Shown: piece by piece, positions 1 to 5,359 of the stretch
How positions within the stretch are numbered: the first letter of the stretch is position 1
Layout of the letters: every line of letters begins with the position of its first letter
NCBI GenBank assembly: GCA_050305515.1
Contig: JBNLFL010000039.1
Location: 1-8,049 of the forward strand
Origin: JAFGUB01 sp050305515
Lineage (GTDB): Bacteria > Campylobacterota > Campylobacteria > Campylobacterales > Sulfurimonadaceae
Direction: 5' to 3'
Length of the DNA: 8,049 nucleotides
Notes under the pieces: model-generated
What the model was told of the DNA's origin: nothing
Database searches by the model: none
The model's input: the letters and a program-made list of their open reading frames with translations, nothing else
Program-made: the position numbers and the translations under genes

Positions 1-1
1 C

Positions 2-349
2 GCCACGATGATCAACTGTCAGGACGACAGCTTCGACCTTGACTACGGTTACAGCGGTACGGCTACCAACATCTTCGTTCAGCAAAAAGAAGTGGCGCAT
101 GCCGGTTTCGAAATCTCTAGCGGCGGTACGACTCCGATGACAGAAGCGAAGATTGAAAACTTCTCTATCAACAAAGTCAACGGCAGCGATGAGGGTGGTA
201 TCTACATCAAAGATGACACGACTGCACCGGCATTCGTTAACGGTGTGGTGAGCACTCTTGGTGAAGCCGATGCGGACATCCACACGAAAAAAGCGTTCAC
301 AACAGCGCAGAAAGCTACAATCAGCTTCAAAGACGTTACACTTAAATAA
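2..349 (+). CDS. C-terminal part of a repeat-rich, probably surface or secreted protein (5' end outside window)
   Basis: The reading frame is open from the window edge and ends in tandem TAA TAA stops, so this is the last ~115 residues of a longer protein. The Met at position 8 lies in mid-sequence (preceded in frame by Ala-Thr) and no Shine-Dalgarno can be judged, so it is not taken as the start. The visible part is polar, rich in Gly, Thr, Ser, Asp and Asn, has no cysteine apart from one in INCQDDS, and alternates short beta-like segments (for example SFDLDYGYSGTATNIFV and KIENFSINKVNG). The phrase DDSFDLDYGYSGT followed by a short strand resembles repeats in beta-helix-like outer-surface proteins of environmental proteobacteria; that resemblance is from memory and its function is unknown. 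The hairpin just downstream suggests it ends its transcription unit. It could also be a different beta-rich exported protein. Confidence 0.7.
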   Translation, partial: ATMINCQDDSFDLDYGYSGTATNIFVQQKEVAHAGFEISSGGTTPMTEAKIENFSINKVNGSDEGGIYIKDDTTAPAFVNGVVSTLGEADADIHTKKAFTTAQKATISFKDVTLK

Positions 350-360
350 TAAACCTCTTG

Positions 361-396
361 CAGGAAGGGTTTTCCCTCTTCCTGTCTGCTATTTTC
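361..396 (+). terminator. Putative Rho-independent terminator after the partial surface protein gene
   Basis: CAGGAA (361-366) pairs with TTCCTG (379-384), and the inner GGG pairs with CCC across a TTTT loop, leaving a two-base bulge on the 3' arm. The following tract (TCTGCTATTTT) is only moderately T-rich. It lies 11 nt after the stop codon and separates this gene from the response regulator. The stem is convincing; the weak T-tract lowers confidence. Confidence 0.5.
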
Positions 397-468
397 CCCT
401 CCACCTGAAATAGAACATTTTGGTTACATCAAAATCACCTCTGTAATGCTGCTGAGATAAATCTGCTC

Positions 469-474
469 TATACT
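469..474 (+). promoter_or_regulatory. Candidate -10 box (TATACT) for the response-regulator operon
   Basis: TATACT matches the TATAAT consensus at 5 of 6 positions and lies about 30 nt before the chosen ATG. No good -35 box is visible at 16-18 bp upstream, which is not disqualifying in Campylobacterota, where the -35 element is often poorly conserved. The surrounding 385-505 region holds no gene and no other clear signal. Inference only. Confidence 0.25.
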
Positions 475-505
475 TCATCATCACAAAAAGTTGAGAAACG
501 GACGT

Positions 506-1180
506 ATGAAAGCACAAATTCTGATTGTAGAAGATGACACAGACCTGATAGAACTCCTCGAATACCGCCTGAACAAAGAGGGGTATGAGACACTGGGGTT
601 TTTAAGCACCAAAAATGTCAAACGCGCACTTGCCGAAGAGGCGATCGACCTCATCATCATGGACCGTAACCTCCCGGATATCGAAGGGAGCGAATTTATC
701 GCCATGATGCGCGAAAAAGGGCTTGACACTCCGGTCATCTACCTCTCTGCAAAAGACAGCAAATACCATGTTGAAGAGGGATTCCGCCGCGGTGCGGACG
801 ATTACATGACCAAACCGTTTGAAATGACGGAACTCATACTGCGCATCGAAGCGGTTTTGCGCCGTACCAAAAAGAGCCTTCAGGCCAACAACGTCGTTTA
901 CCGTGATATCAGCCTCGATCTCAACTCACGGGTTATTCTGATTGAAAACGCTGAAGTCGAACTGACGAAGCTTGAATTCGACCTGCTTCATACGCTGATT
1001 GCGCATCAGGGAAGCGTACTCAAACGCGACTATCTTTTAAAGAATGTCTGGGGTAAAGGCGGAGCCTATCAGGGGCGTACCGTCAACGTCGCCATCAACC
1101 GTCTCAAAGAGAAAATCGATCCGGACAAAACCAAGAACTATATTAAAACGATTCGCGGAATTGGCTATACTGTTCAATAA
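506..1180 (+). CDS. OmpR/PhoB-family DNA-binding response regulator
   Basis: A 224-residue two-component response regulator. An N-terminal receiver domain (about 1-118) carries the acidic pocket E9-D10-D11, the phospho-acceptor D53 (IIMDRNLPD), S81 in YLSAK and K103 in DDYMTKPF, so all canonical phosphorylation residues are present. A C-terminal winged-helix domain (about 127-224) has the expected LTKLEFDLLHTL, VNVAINRLKEKID and IRGIGYTV signatures. The length is normal for the family. The ATG at 506 was chosen because MKAQILIVEDD is the usual family start; an in-frame TTG at 491 would add five residues with no better ribosome site. No histidine kinase lies within the window on either side, so its partner and regulon are unknown. 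It leads a tight plus-strand run (16 nt to the next gene), probably an operon with the two genes downstream. Confidence 0.93.
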   Translation: MKAQILIVEDDTDLIELLEYRLNKEGYETLGFLSTKNVKRALAEEAIDLIIMDRNLPDIEGSEFIAMMREKGLDTPVIYLSAKDSKYHVEEGFRRGADDYMTKPFEMTELILRIEAVLRRTKKSLQANNVVYRDISLDLNSRVILIENAEVELTKLEFDLLHTLIAHQGSVLKRDYLLKNVWGKGGAYQGRTVNVAINRLKEKIDPDKTKNYIKTIRGIGYTVQ

Positions 1181-1196
1181 AATTCAGGAGCGGAAG

Positions 1197-1595
1197 ATGG
1201 CCTATTTTTCAGATGCCAAGGTGGGTGAGAAGGTCTACGGTCTCGTTTTCGGACGCGGAAAAATTACCGAAGTCTTTGAAGAGAGTCACTATAAAATCAT
1301 CGTTACGTTCAAAAACGGTTACGAAATTCCCTACACGGAAGAGGGAATTCCCGGATGGGGAAACTTCACGTCGCAAACGCTTTTTTACCGCGATGATCTG
1401 GAGCTGGGCAAAGCGGATTTCTCACCTATAGAGAAGATCCTCCCCGCAAAAAAAATCATCAAATGCCGTGCCAAAGGGAAACTCGAAGTACGCCTCCCCT
1501 CAGGCATGTGGATCAACACCGAAAAAGCTGATCGCCAGTATGTGGAGAATCTGCTTGAATCCGAAAAATACCACCTGTTTCGCAAGAAACAGTAG
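1197..1595 (+). CDS. Conserved-looking hypothetical protein, small beta-rich (SH3-like?) domain
   Basis: A 132-residue soluble protein I do not recognise by name. It has no signal peptide or membrane segment. The N-terminal half reads as alternating beta strands (VGEKVYGLVFGRGKITEVF, then a strand-turn-strand around KIIVTFKNGYEIPY, then QTLFYRDDLEL). That layout resembles small SH3-like barrels of the general form GxxVxxxxxGxGxVxxI...VxF...LF. The C-terminal half is basic (KILPAKKIIKCRAKGK) and ends FRKKQ, compatible with nucleic-acid binding, which is only a guess. The start at 1197 has a good AGGAG six bases upstream; longer in-frame extensions would run back into the response-regulator gene. 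It lies 16 nt after the regulator and 19 nt before the lipoprotein gene. Its TAG stop directly abuts a copy of the TTACATGTAA palindrome. Confidence 0.75.
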   Translation: MAYFSDAKVGEKVYGLVFGRGKITEVFEESHYKIIVTFKNGYEIPYTEEGIPGWGNFTSQTLFYRDDLELGKADFSPIEKILPAKKIIKCRAKGKLEVRLPSGMWINTEKADRQYVENLLESEKYHLFRKKQ

Positions 1596-1605
1596 TTACA
1601 TGTAA
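1596..1605 (+). repeat. Iterated palindrome TTACATGTAA, copy 1 (gene leader)
   Basis: An exact 10-bp palindrome starting on the base after the TAG stop of the upstream gene. The sequence runs on as TTACATGTAAGGAT, so the right arm becomes AAGGA, a good Shine-Dalgarno six bases before the ATG at 1615. Five copies, four of them exact, occur in this window. Confidence 0.85.
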
Positions 1606-1614
1606 GGATACGCC

Positions 1615-2136
1615 ATGCTGTTCAAACTCATCGCTTTTATCGGCACTCTGATATTTCTGGGCTGTTCAGGTATGAAAGTCCAGACCGACTATGACCCTTC
1701 CGTGACACTGACAGATTATAAGAGTTTTGCCATTGTCCATAAAAAGCAGGAGCATGAAGACACGCTGACCAACGGCAGGATCGAAAATGCCCTGATCCAA
1801 ACATTCCAGTCCAAAAACTACGAGAACGTTCCGCGTGAGAGCGCTGATTTTTATGTTGTGTACCATGTCAATGTCGAAAACAAAACCCGTATCGATACCG
1901 AGTATCAGAGTCTTGGTTTCTACCGCTACAGCGGCATGATGATTGCCAGCACCCGCACCGTAGAGTACGATCAGGGACAGCTGATTGTCGATGTCATGGA
2001 TCCGAAAACCCAAAAGATTCTCTGGCGCGGTATGGCGACCGATCAGCTCTACGATCTTGACACGCCGCAGGAGCGTACGGAGTACATCAACAAGGTCATT
2101 TCAAAAATCCTCGAAAGCTTTCCCGCACACCCCTGA
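1615..2136 (+). CDS. DUF4136-like outer-membrane or periplasmic lipoprotein
   Basis: A 173-residue protein with a lipoprotein signal peptide. A short charged start (MLFK) is followed by a hydrophobic stretch and IFLGC, giving Cys17 as the probable lipidated residue; Phe at -3 of the lipobox is slightly unusual. The mature part begins SGMKVQTDYDPSVTLTDYKSF, the hallmark opening of DUF4136 lipoproteins, and continues through ESADFYVVYHVNVENKT and GQLIVDVMDPKTQKILWRGMA to a C-terminal helix (INKVISKILESF), all typical of that family. Function is unknown; envelope localisation follows from the lipobox. The start is fixed by AAGGA six bases upstream, supplied by the palindrome at 1596. It is probably the last gene of the operon starting at 506, and converges on the DUF502 gene with only 3 nt between stops and no obvious terminator. 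Confidence 0.85.
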   Translation: MLFKLIAFIGTLIFLGCSGMKVQTDYDPSVTLTDYKSFAIVHKKQEHEDTLTNGRIENALIQTFQSKNYENVPRESADFYVVYHVNVENKTRIDTEYQSLGFYRYSGMMIASTRTVEYDQGQLIVDVMDPKTQKILWRGMATDQLYDLDTPQERTEYINKVISKILESFPAHP

Positions 2137-2139
2137 CTC

Positions 2140-2149
2140 TTACATGTAA
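2140..2149 (+). repeat. Iterated palindrome TTACATGTAA, copy 2 (convergent gene junction)
   Basis: An exact copy, extended here to a 12-bp perfect palindrome CTTACATGTAAG (2139-2150). It lies at the convergence of two genes. On the minus strand it is read TAC ATG TAA and supplies the last two residues (Tyr-Met) and the stop codon of the DUF502 gene. With no loop it is a poor hairpin, so I do not call it a terminator. Confidence 0.85.
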
Positions 2150-2745
2150 GCTGACGGATGCGTTTTGATCTTGAGCGCGATCTCCTCGCGCTTGGCAAAA
2201 TCGGCTCCCATGCTGATAATAAATGAAGAAGCTTCCTCCAGTGTCAATGAGACCGGAATGCAGAGCGAATCCTTGACGATAACCGTATAACCGCTTGTCG
2301 GGTTGGGCGATGTCGGTACAAACAGAACACTGATACCCTCATATCGGTTAAGGACATACGCCGGAACCCAGACATCGTTTTTTGGATACTCCACCAAAAC
2401 CACCTCTTTTTTTCCGCTTTCATCGTTGCCGGAAAACATATTGGCGATTTTTTTGAAGATGGAATAGACCGTACGGATGGCCGGAATGCTTTCAAAAATT
2501 CGGTCAATGAGCGTGACGATCATCGATTTTCCGTAGCGCTCGATGGAGTAGCCCAAAACAGTAAAAAGCATAATGACCAAAACGACCAACGCAATCGTAA
2601 TCCAGAAAGAGTCGGTGATATCATAAAGACGCAGATAGGCGCTGATGCCCAGTGACTTGAGAAAGTTCACCAGCATCAGCACCACCACCAGCGGTGAGAG
2701 TGAGAGAGCCCCTACGAAAAGGTAGCGTAGAAACGTTTTGATCAC
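2140..2745 (-). CDS. DUF502 family integral membrane protein
   Basis: A 201-residue protein with two predicted transmembrane helices, about residues 8-29 (LFVGALSLSPLVVVLMLVNFL) and 47-68 (FWITIALVVLVIMLFTVLGYS), followed by a soluble domain. The family signatures are clear: FESIPAIRTVYSIFKKI at 84-100, VVLVEYPKNDVW at 115-126, FVPTSPNPTSGY at 142-153 and EEASSFIISMG at 170-180. DUF502 has no established biochemical role that I can state. Translation appears to begin at a GTG, because the first ATG in frame would remove most of helix 1. There is no clear Shine-Dalgarno, but the GTG lies only 3 nt after the TAA of the upstream yceI-like gene, so translational coupling is likely. Its stop codon is inside a copy of the TTACATGTAA repeat. 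Confidence 0.9.
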   Translation of the reverse strand: MIKTFLRYLFVGALSLSPLVVVLMLVNFLKSLGISAYLRLYDITDSFWITIALVVLVIMLFTVLGYSIERYGKSMIVTLIDRIFESIPAIRTVYSIFKKIANMFSGNDESGKKEVVLVEYPKNDVWVPAYVLNRYEGISVLFVPTSPNPTSGYTVIVKDSLCIPVSLTLEEASSFIISMGADFAKREEIALKIKTHPSAYM

Positions 2746-2748
2746 AGG

Positions 2749-3315
2749 TTAACGGCAGACGCGATTAAGGTTGAGCGAAAAGCGTACCGCGACATCCTGC
2801 CACGTCTTGCCCTGATGCAGTTCAAAACAGGCCGTATTGATCGACTTGAGTGCCTCAAGCGCTTTGAAATCCGCCAGATCGATCACACCTTCGGCTTCAA
2901 GAACGCCCTCGGTCACGCGGTATGTCATGGGAACCGCTATCGTGGCGCCGTTCATCAGTAGCGAAACGTTAACAACGCCCTCGGTGTCATCGCCCGTTAC
3001 GGAGGCAACATCGGCGTGTGCGGTCTGCCCTTCGAGAAGGTTGAAGAAAAACTGCACCAGTTTGGCATCCCTGCCCGCATTTCCGGAATCCGCACTCTTG
3101 AGCTGAACAAAAACACGCGACCCGTTCAACATGGATGCTACGGAATCCGCCTGCTTCGGAATGTTCGAATCCACGGCGAGAAACGTTCCCTTCACGCCCG
3201 CCTTGGCAGGAGTTTTGTAAGCGGTCCAGCCCAGCTGTACCTTCCCGTCATTTTCAAAATGGCACTCCTGTGCCAAAGCCAGAGCGGCAATACATACCAA
3301 TATTAAACTCTTCAT
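2749..3315 (-). CDS. YceI-like secreted lipocalin-type protein
   Basis: A 188-residue exported protein. The signal peptide is MKSLILVCIAALALA with probable cleavage after Ala15, leaving a mature protein starting QECHFEN. The body (VQLGWTAYKTPAKAGVKGTF, MLNGSRVFVQL, VNVSLLMNGATIAVPMTYRV, EGVIDLADFKALEALKSIN, WQDVAVRFSLNLN) fits the YceI family, whose members form a lipocalin-like barrel that binds isoprenoid-type lipids in the periplasm; the ligand here is unknown. Three cysteines are mature (18, 163, 187), which would allow one disulphide. The start at 3315 is set by a near-perfect AAGGAGG five bases upstream and by the signal peptide; an in-frame ATG 24 nt further upstream would add eight polar residues ahead of it. 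It is first in a two-gene unit with the DUF502 gene, under the promoter at 3339-3366. Confidence 0.88.
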   Translation of the reverse strand: MKSLILVCIAALALAQECHFENDGKVQLGWTAYKTPAKAGVKGTFLAVDSNIPKQADSVASMLNGSRVFVQLKSADSGNAGRDAKLVQFFFNLLEGQTAHADVASVTGDDTEGVVNVSLLMNGATIAVPMTYRVTEGVLEAEGVIDLADFKALEALKSINTACFELHQGKTWQDVAVRFSLNLNRVCR

Positions 3316-3320
3316 AATTT

Positions 3321-3327
3321 CCTCCTT
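3321..3327 (-). promoter_or_regulatory. Strong ribosome binding site for the yceI-like gene
   Basis: The minus strand reads AAGGAGG followed by five bases and ATG at 3315. It is the strongest Shine-Dalgarno in the window and decides between the two in-frame ATG candidates. It suggests high expression of the YceI-like protein. Confidence 0.8.
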
Positions 3328-3338
3328 GTAGTCCCGCA

Positions 3339-3366
3339 ATTATAAGGGCTTTTACTTTACTTTCAA
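3339..3366 (-). promoter_or_regulatory. Sigma70-type promoter for the yceI-DUF502 unit
   Basis: On the minus strand TTGAAA (3366-3361) is followed by a 16-bp spacer and a perfect TATAAT (3344-3339). The -35 matches consensus at 5 of 6 and the -10 at 6 of 6. Transcription would begin near 3332, giving a leader of about 17 nt ending in the strong ribosome site. The TTACATGTAA copy at 3380-3389 would be centred about 52 bp upstream of that start. Best-supported promoter in the window. Confidence 0.7.
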
Positions 3367-3372
3367 TACAAT
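3367..3372 (+). promoter_or_regulatory. Candidate -10 box (TACAAT) for the oligopeptidase operon
   Basis: TACAAT matches TATAAT at 5 of 6 and directly adjoins the -35 box of the divergent promoter. No clear -35 is visible. If used, the transcript would start near 3379-3380, at or inside the palindrome copy at 3380, so the palindrome would form the very 5' end of the mRNA. Inference only. Confidence 0.3.
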
Positions 3373-3379
3373 GGCGCTT

Positions 3380-3389
3380 TTACATGTAA
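3380..3389 (+). repeat. Iterated palindrome TTACATGTAA, copy 3 (divergent intergenic region)
   Basis: An exact copy between the divergent yceI and oligopeptidase genes. It continues as TTACATGTAAGGATT, so its right arm again gives AAGGA, here nine bases before the ATG at 3401. The 14 bases TTACATGTAAGGAT are identical to copy 1, also in a gene leader. Confidence 0.85.
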
Positions 3390-3400
3390 GGATTCATATT

Positions 3401-5359
3401 ATGAGCGCAGCCCCCTTTCTGGAATTTGATCTCGATCTCGAACATTTCATTGAAAATCTCCGGACCCGTCTGGATGAGAATCGCAAAACCATTGCAACAC
3501 TTCTTGCCACCAAAGAGAAGTGCTATGCCAATTTCATCAAACCTTTCGAACTGCTCGAAGAGCGTCTGGATCACTTCTTTACCCCGCTTTCGCACATCAA
3601 TGCGGTCGAGAATTCCGAACGCACGCAGCAGGTTTACAGCGAGGCACTGCCGCTGCTGAGCGAATACGGTACCGAGATCGGGCAGAATCTCGACATCTTC
3701 AAGGCATTTGAAGCAATCAAACAATCAGAATACGAGCAGCTCAATCCCGAGCAGCAGCGCGTGATCGATCTCAACATTCTGGGCTTCACGCTCAGCGGTG
3801 CGCACCTTGATGATGAGAAGAAAGCCCGTCTCAAAGCGATCAATCTGCGCAAAAGCGACCTCACCAACAACTTTTCCCAAAACCTTCTCGACGCCACGAA
3901 TGCCTATGAAAAAATCATCACCGATGCTGCCGATGTCGAAGGCATTCCCCCAAGCGACCTTGATACGGCGGCTTTTGAAGAGGACGGCAAAAGCGGATGG
4001 AAATTCACCCTTCAGATGCCCTCCTACCTCGCCTACATGACCTATGGTCCGAACCGCGAGATCCGCGAAGAGCTCTACAAAGCCTACACGACGCGTGCGC
4101 CCGAGAATGCCGCCATTATCGACGAGCTGCTCGCTCTGCGCCAGGAGTCAGCCAAACTGCTCGGGTTTGAAAACTACGCCGAACTCTCGCTCGCATCCAA
4201 AATGGCTCCCGATACCAAAACGGTGGTCAGCTTTCTGGAAGAACTTGCCGCAAAATCAAAGCATCAGGCCGCAGAAGAGCTTCAGATGCTTCAAAGCATG
4301 TGCGACACGCCGCTGGAGAGTTTCGATACCGCCTATTACAGCGAAAAGCTCAAAAAAGCGCAGTACGATCTTGACGAAGAGGAGTACCGCCCCTACTTCG
4401 AGCAGCAGAGCGTCGTGAGCGGTTTTTTCGATTTTCTGGGACATCTCTTCGGCGTCACGTTCCAACCCGCTACATGTAAGCTCTGGAATGAGAAAGCCCG
4501 TGCGTATGATCTTTATGTCGATGACACCCTGCGCGCCCGTCTTTATCTTGATCTTGAAGCGCGCAAATCAAAACGCGGCGGCGCATGGATGCACAACTGG
4601 CAGACGCACTGCAGTGATGAAGATGGCAACGTGCAGCTCGCTTCGGCGTTCATCGTCTGCAACTTTCCGCCCTCATCCGCCACATCGCCCTCCCTGCTGC
4701 GTCATGATGATGTCGTAACCCTCTTTCACGAGATGGGCCACGCCCTGCATCACCAGCTCTCTGTCGTCAATGAAAACGGTGTCAGCGGTGTCAACGGCGT
4801 TGAATGGGACGCAGTGGAGTTTCCTTCCCAGTTTCTCGAGAACTTTGCCTATGAGCCAAAAGTGCTGCGCCTCTTTGCCAGACATCATCAAACTGGAGAA
4901 GTACTGCCTGATGTCATGATCGAACGGCTGGTACGTGCGAAAAACTTCCTCTCGGCCATGGCCATGCTGCGCCAGCTCGAATTTGCCACTTTCGATTTTA
5001 AACTCCACATGGATCACTATGAGGGCGATGGCGTCCAGAAGCTGCTTGATAGCATCCGTGAGGGAACATCGCTCATTAAACCACCATCGTACAACCGCTT
5101 TCAAAATGGCTTCTCTCATATTTTCTCCGGCGGCTACGCAGCGGGGTATTACAGCTACAAATGGGCGGAAGTTCTCAGCGCCGATGCCTTTTTCGCGATT
5201 GTCGATCAGGGAATCTTTGATACCAAACTCGGCCGCGACTACCTCGACATCCTCCTCTCCAAAGGCGGCAGCCGCAGCATGCAGCAGCTGTTCATGGAAC
5301 TGATGGATCGTGAACCTCAAAGCGAAAGTCTCCTGCGTCTCAGCGGCATTGCCCTCTGA
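3401..5359 (+). CDS. M3 family zinc oligopeptidase (oligopeptidase A type)
   Basis: A 652-residue cytoplasmic metallopeptidase of family M3, which cleaves short peptides, including signal-peptide fragments and products of ATP-dependent proteases in the E. coli OpdA/PrlC case. The zinc site is intact: H443-E444-M445-G446-H447 (HEMGHALHH) with the third ligand E473 in WDAVEFPSQF. The substrate-closing C-terminal segment from about 570 (FSHIFSGGYAAGYYSYKWAE) is also intact. The N-terminal ~200 residues are helical, as in the family, and the length is slightly below the ~680 of E. coli OpdA. The ATG at 3401 was preferred over the one at 3371 because AAGGA lies nine bases before it and MSAAPFLEFDL fits family N-termini. 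It overlaps the next gene by one base (TGATG). GC looks higher here than in the CHAD and ung genes. A one-mismatch copy of the palindrome lies inside it at 4470. Confidence 0.95.
   Translation: MSAAPFLEFDLDLEHFIENLRTRLDENRKTIATLLATKEKCYANFIKPFELLEERLDHFFTPLSHINAVENSERTQQVYSEALPLLSEYGTEIGQNLDIFKAFEAIKQSEYEQLNPEQQRVIDLNILGFTLSGAHLDDEKKARLKAINLRKSDLTNNFSQNLLDATNAYEKIITDAADVEGIPPSDLDTAAFEEDGKSGWKFTLQMPSYLAYMTYGPNREIREELYKAYTTRAPENAAIIDELLALRQESAKLLGFENYAELSLASKMAPDTKTVVSFLEELAAKSKHQAAEELQMLQSMCDTPLESFDTAYYSEKLKKAQYDLDEEEYRPYFEQQSVVSGFFDFLGHLFGVTFQPATCKLWNEKARAYDLYVDDTLRARLYLDLEARKSKRGGAWMHNWQTHCSDEDGNVQLASAFIVCNFPPSSATSPSLLRHDDVVTLFHEMGHALHHQLSVVNENGVSGVNGVEWDAVEFPSQFLENFAYEPKVLRLFARHHQTGEVLPDVMIERLVRAKNFLSAMAMLRQLEFATFDFKLHMDHYEGDGVQKLLDSIREGTSLIKPPSYNRFQNGFSHIFSGGYAAGYYSYKWAEVLSADAFFAIVDQGIFDTKLGRDYLDILLSKGGSRSMQQLFMELMDREPQSESLLRLSGIAL
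4470..4479 (+). repeat. Iterated palindrome, copy 4 (CTACATGTAA, one mismatch, inside the oligopeptidase gene)
   Basis: CTACATGTAAG keeps the 8-bp core TACATGTA and the trailing G of the other copies. In the coding frame it reads ACA TGT AAG (Thr-Cys-Lys, residues 358-360), just before LWNEKARAYDLY. The mismatch is at the outermost base. Confidence 0.7.

Noticed and set aside
1044..1196. N-terminal extension of the 132-residue protein back into the response-regulator gene
   Set aside because: The extension is a low-complexity basic shadow of the regulator frame, and a good AGGAG precedes the ATG at 1197.
1342..1351. Palindrome GGGAATTCCC inside the 132-residue protein gene
   Set aside because: Seen once only, inside coding sequence, with no relation to other signals; treated as chance.
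2139..2150. 12-bp palindrome as a bidirectional terminator
   Set aside because: A perfect palindrome with no loop and no T-runs cannot form a stable terminator hairpin.
4673..5320. A 215-codon open frame on the minus strand opposite the oligopeptidase gene
   Set aside because: Antisense shadow of a high-GC coding region with intact M3 motifs; no independent evidence for a protein.
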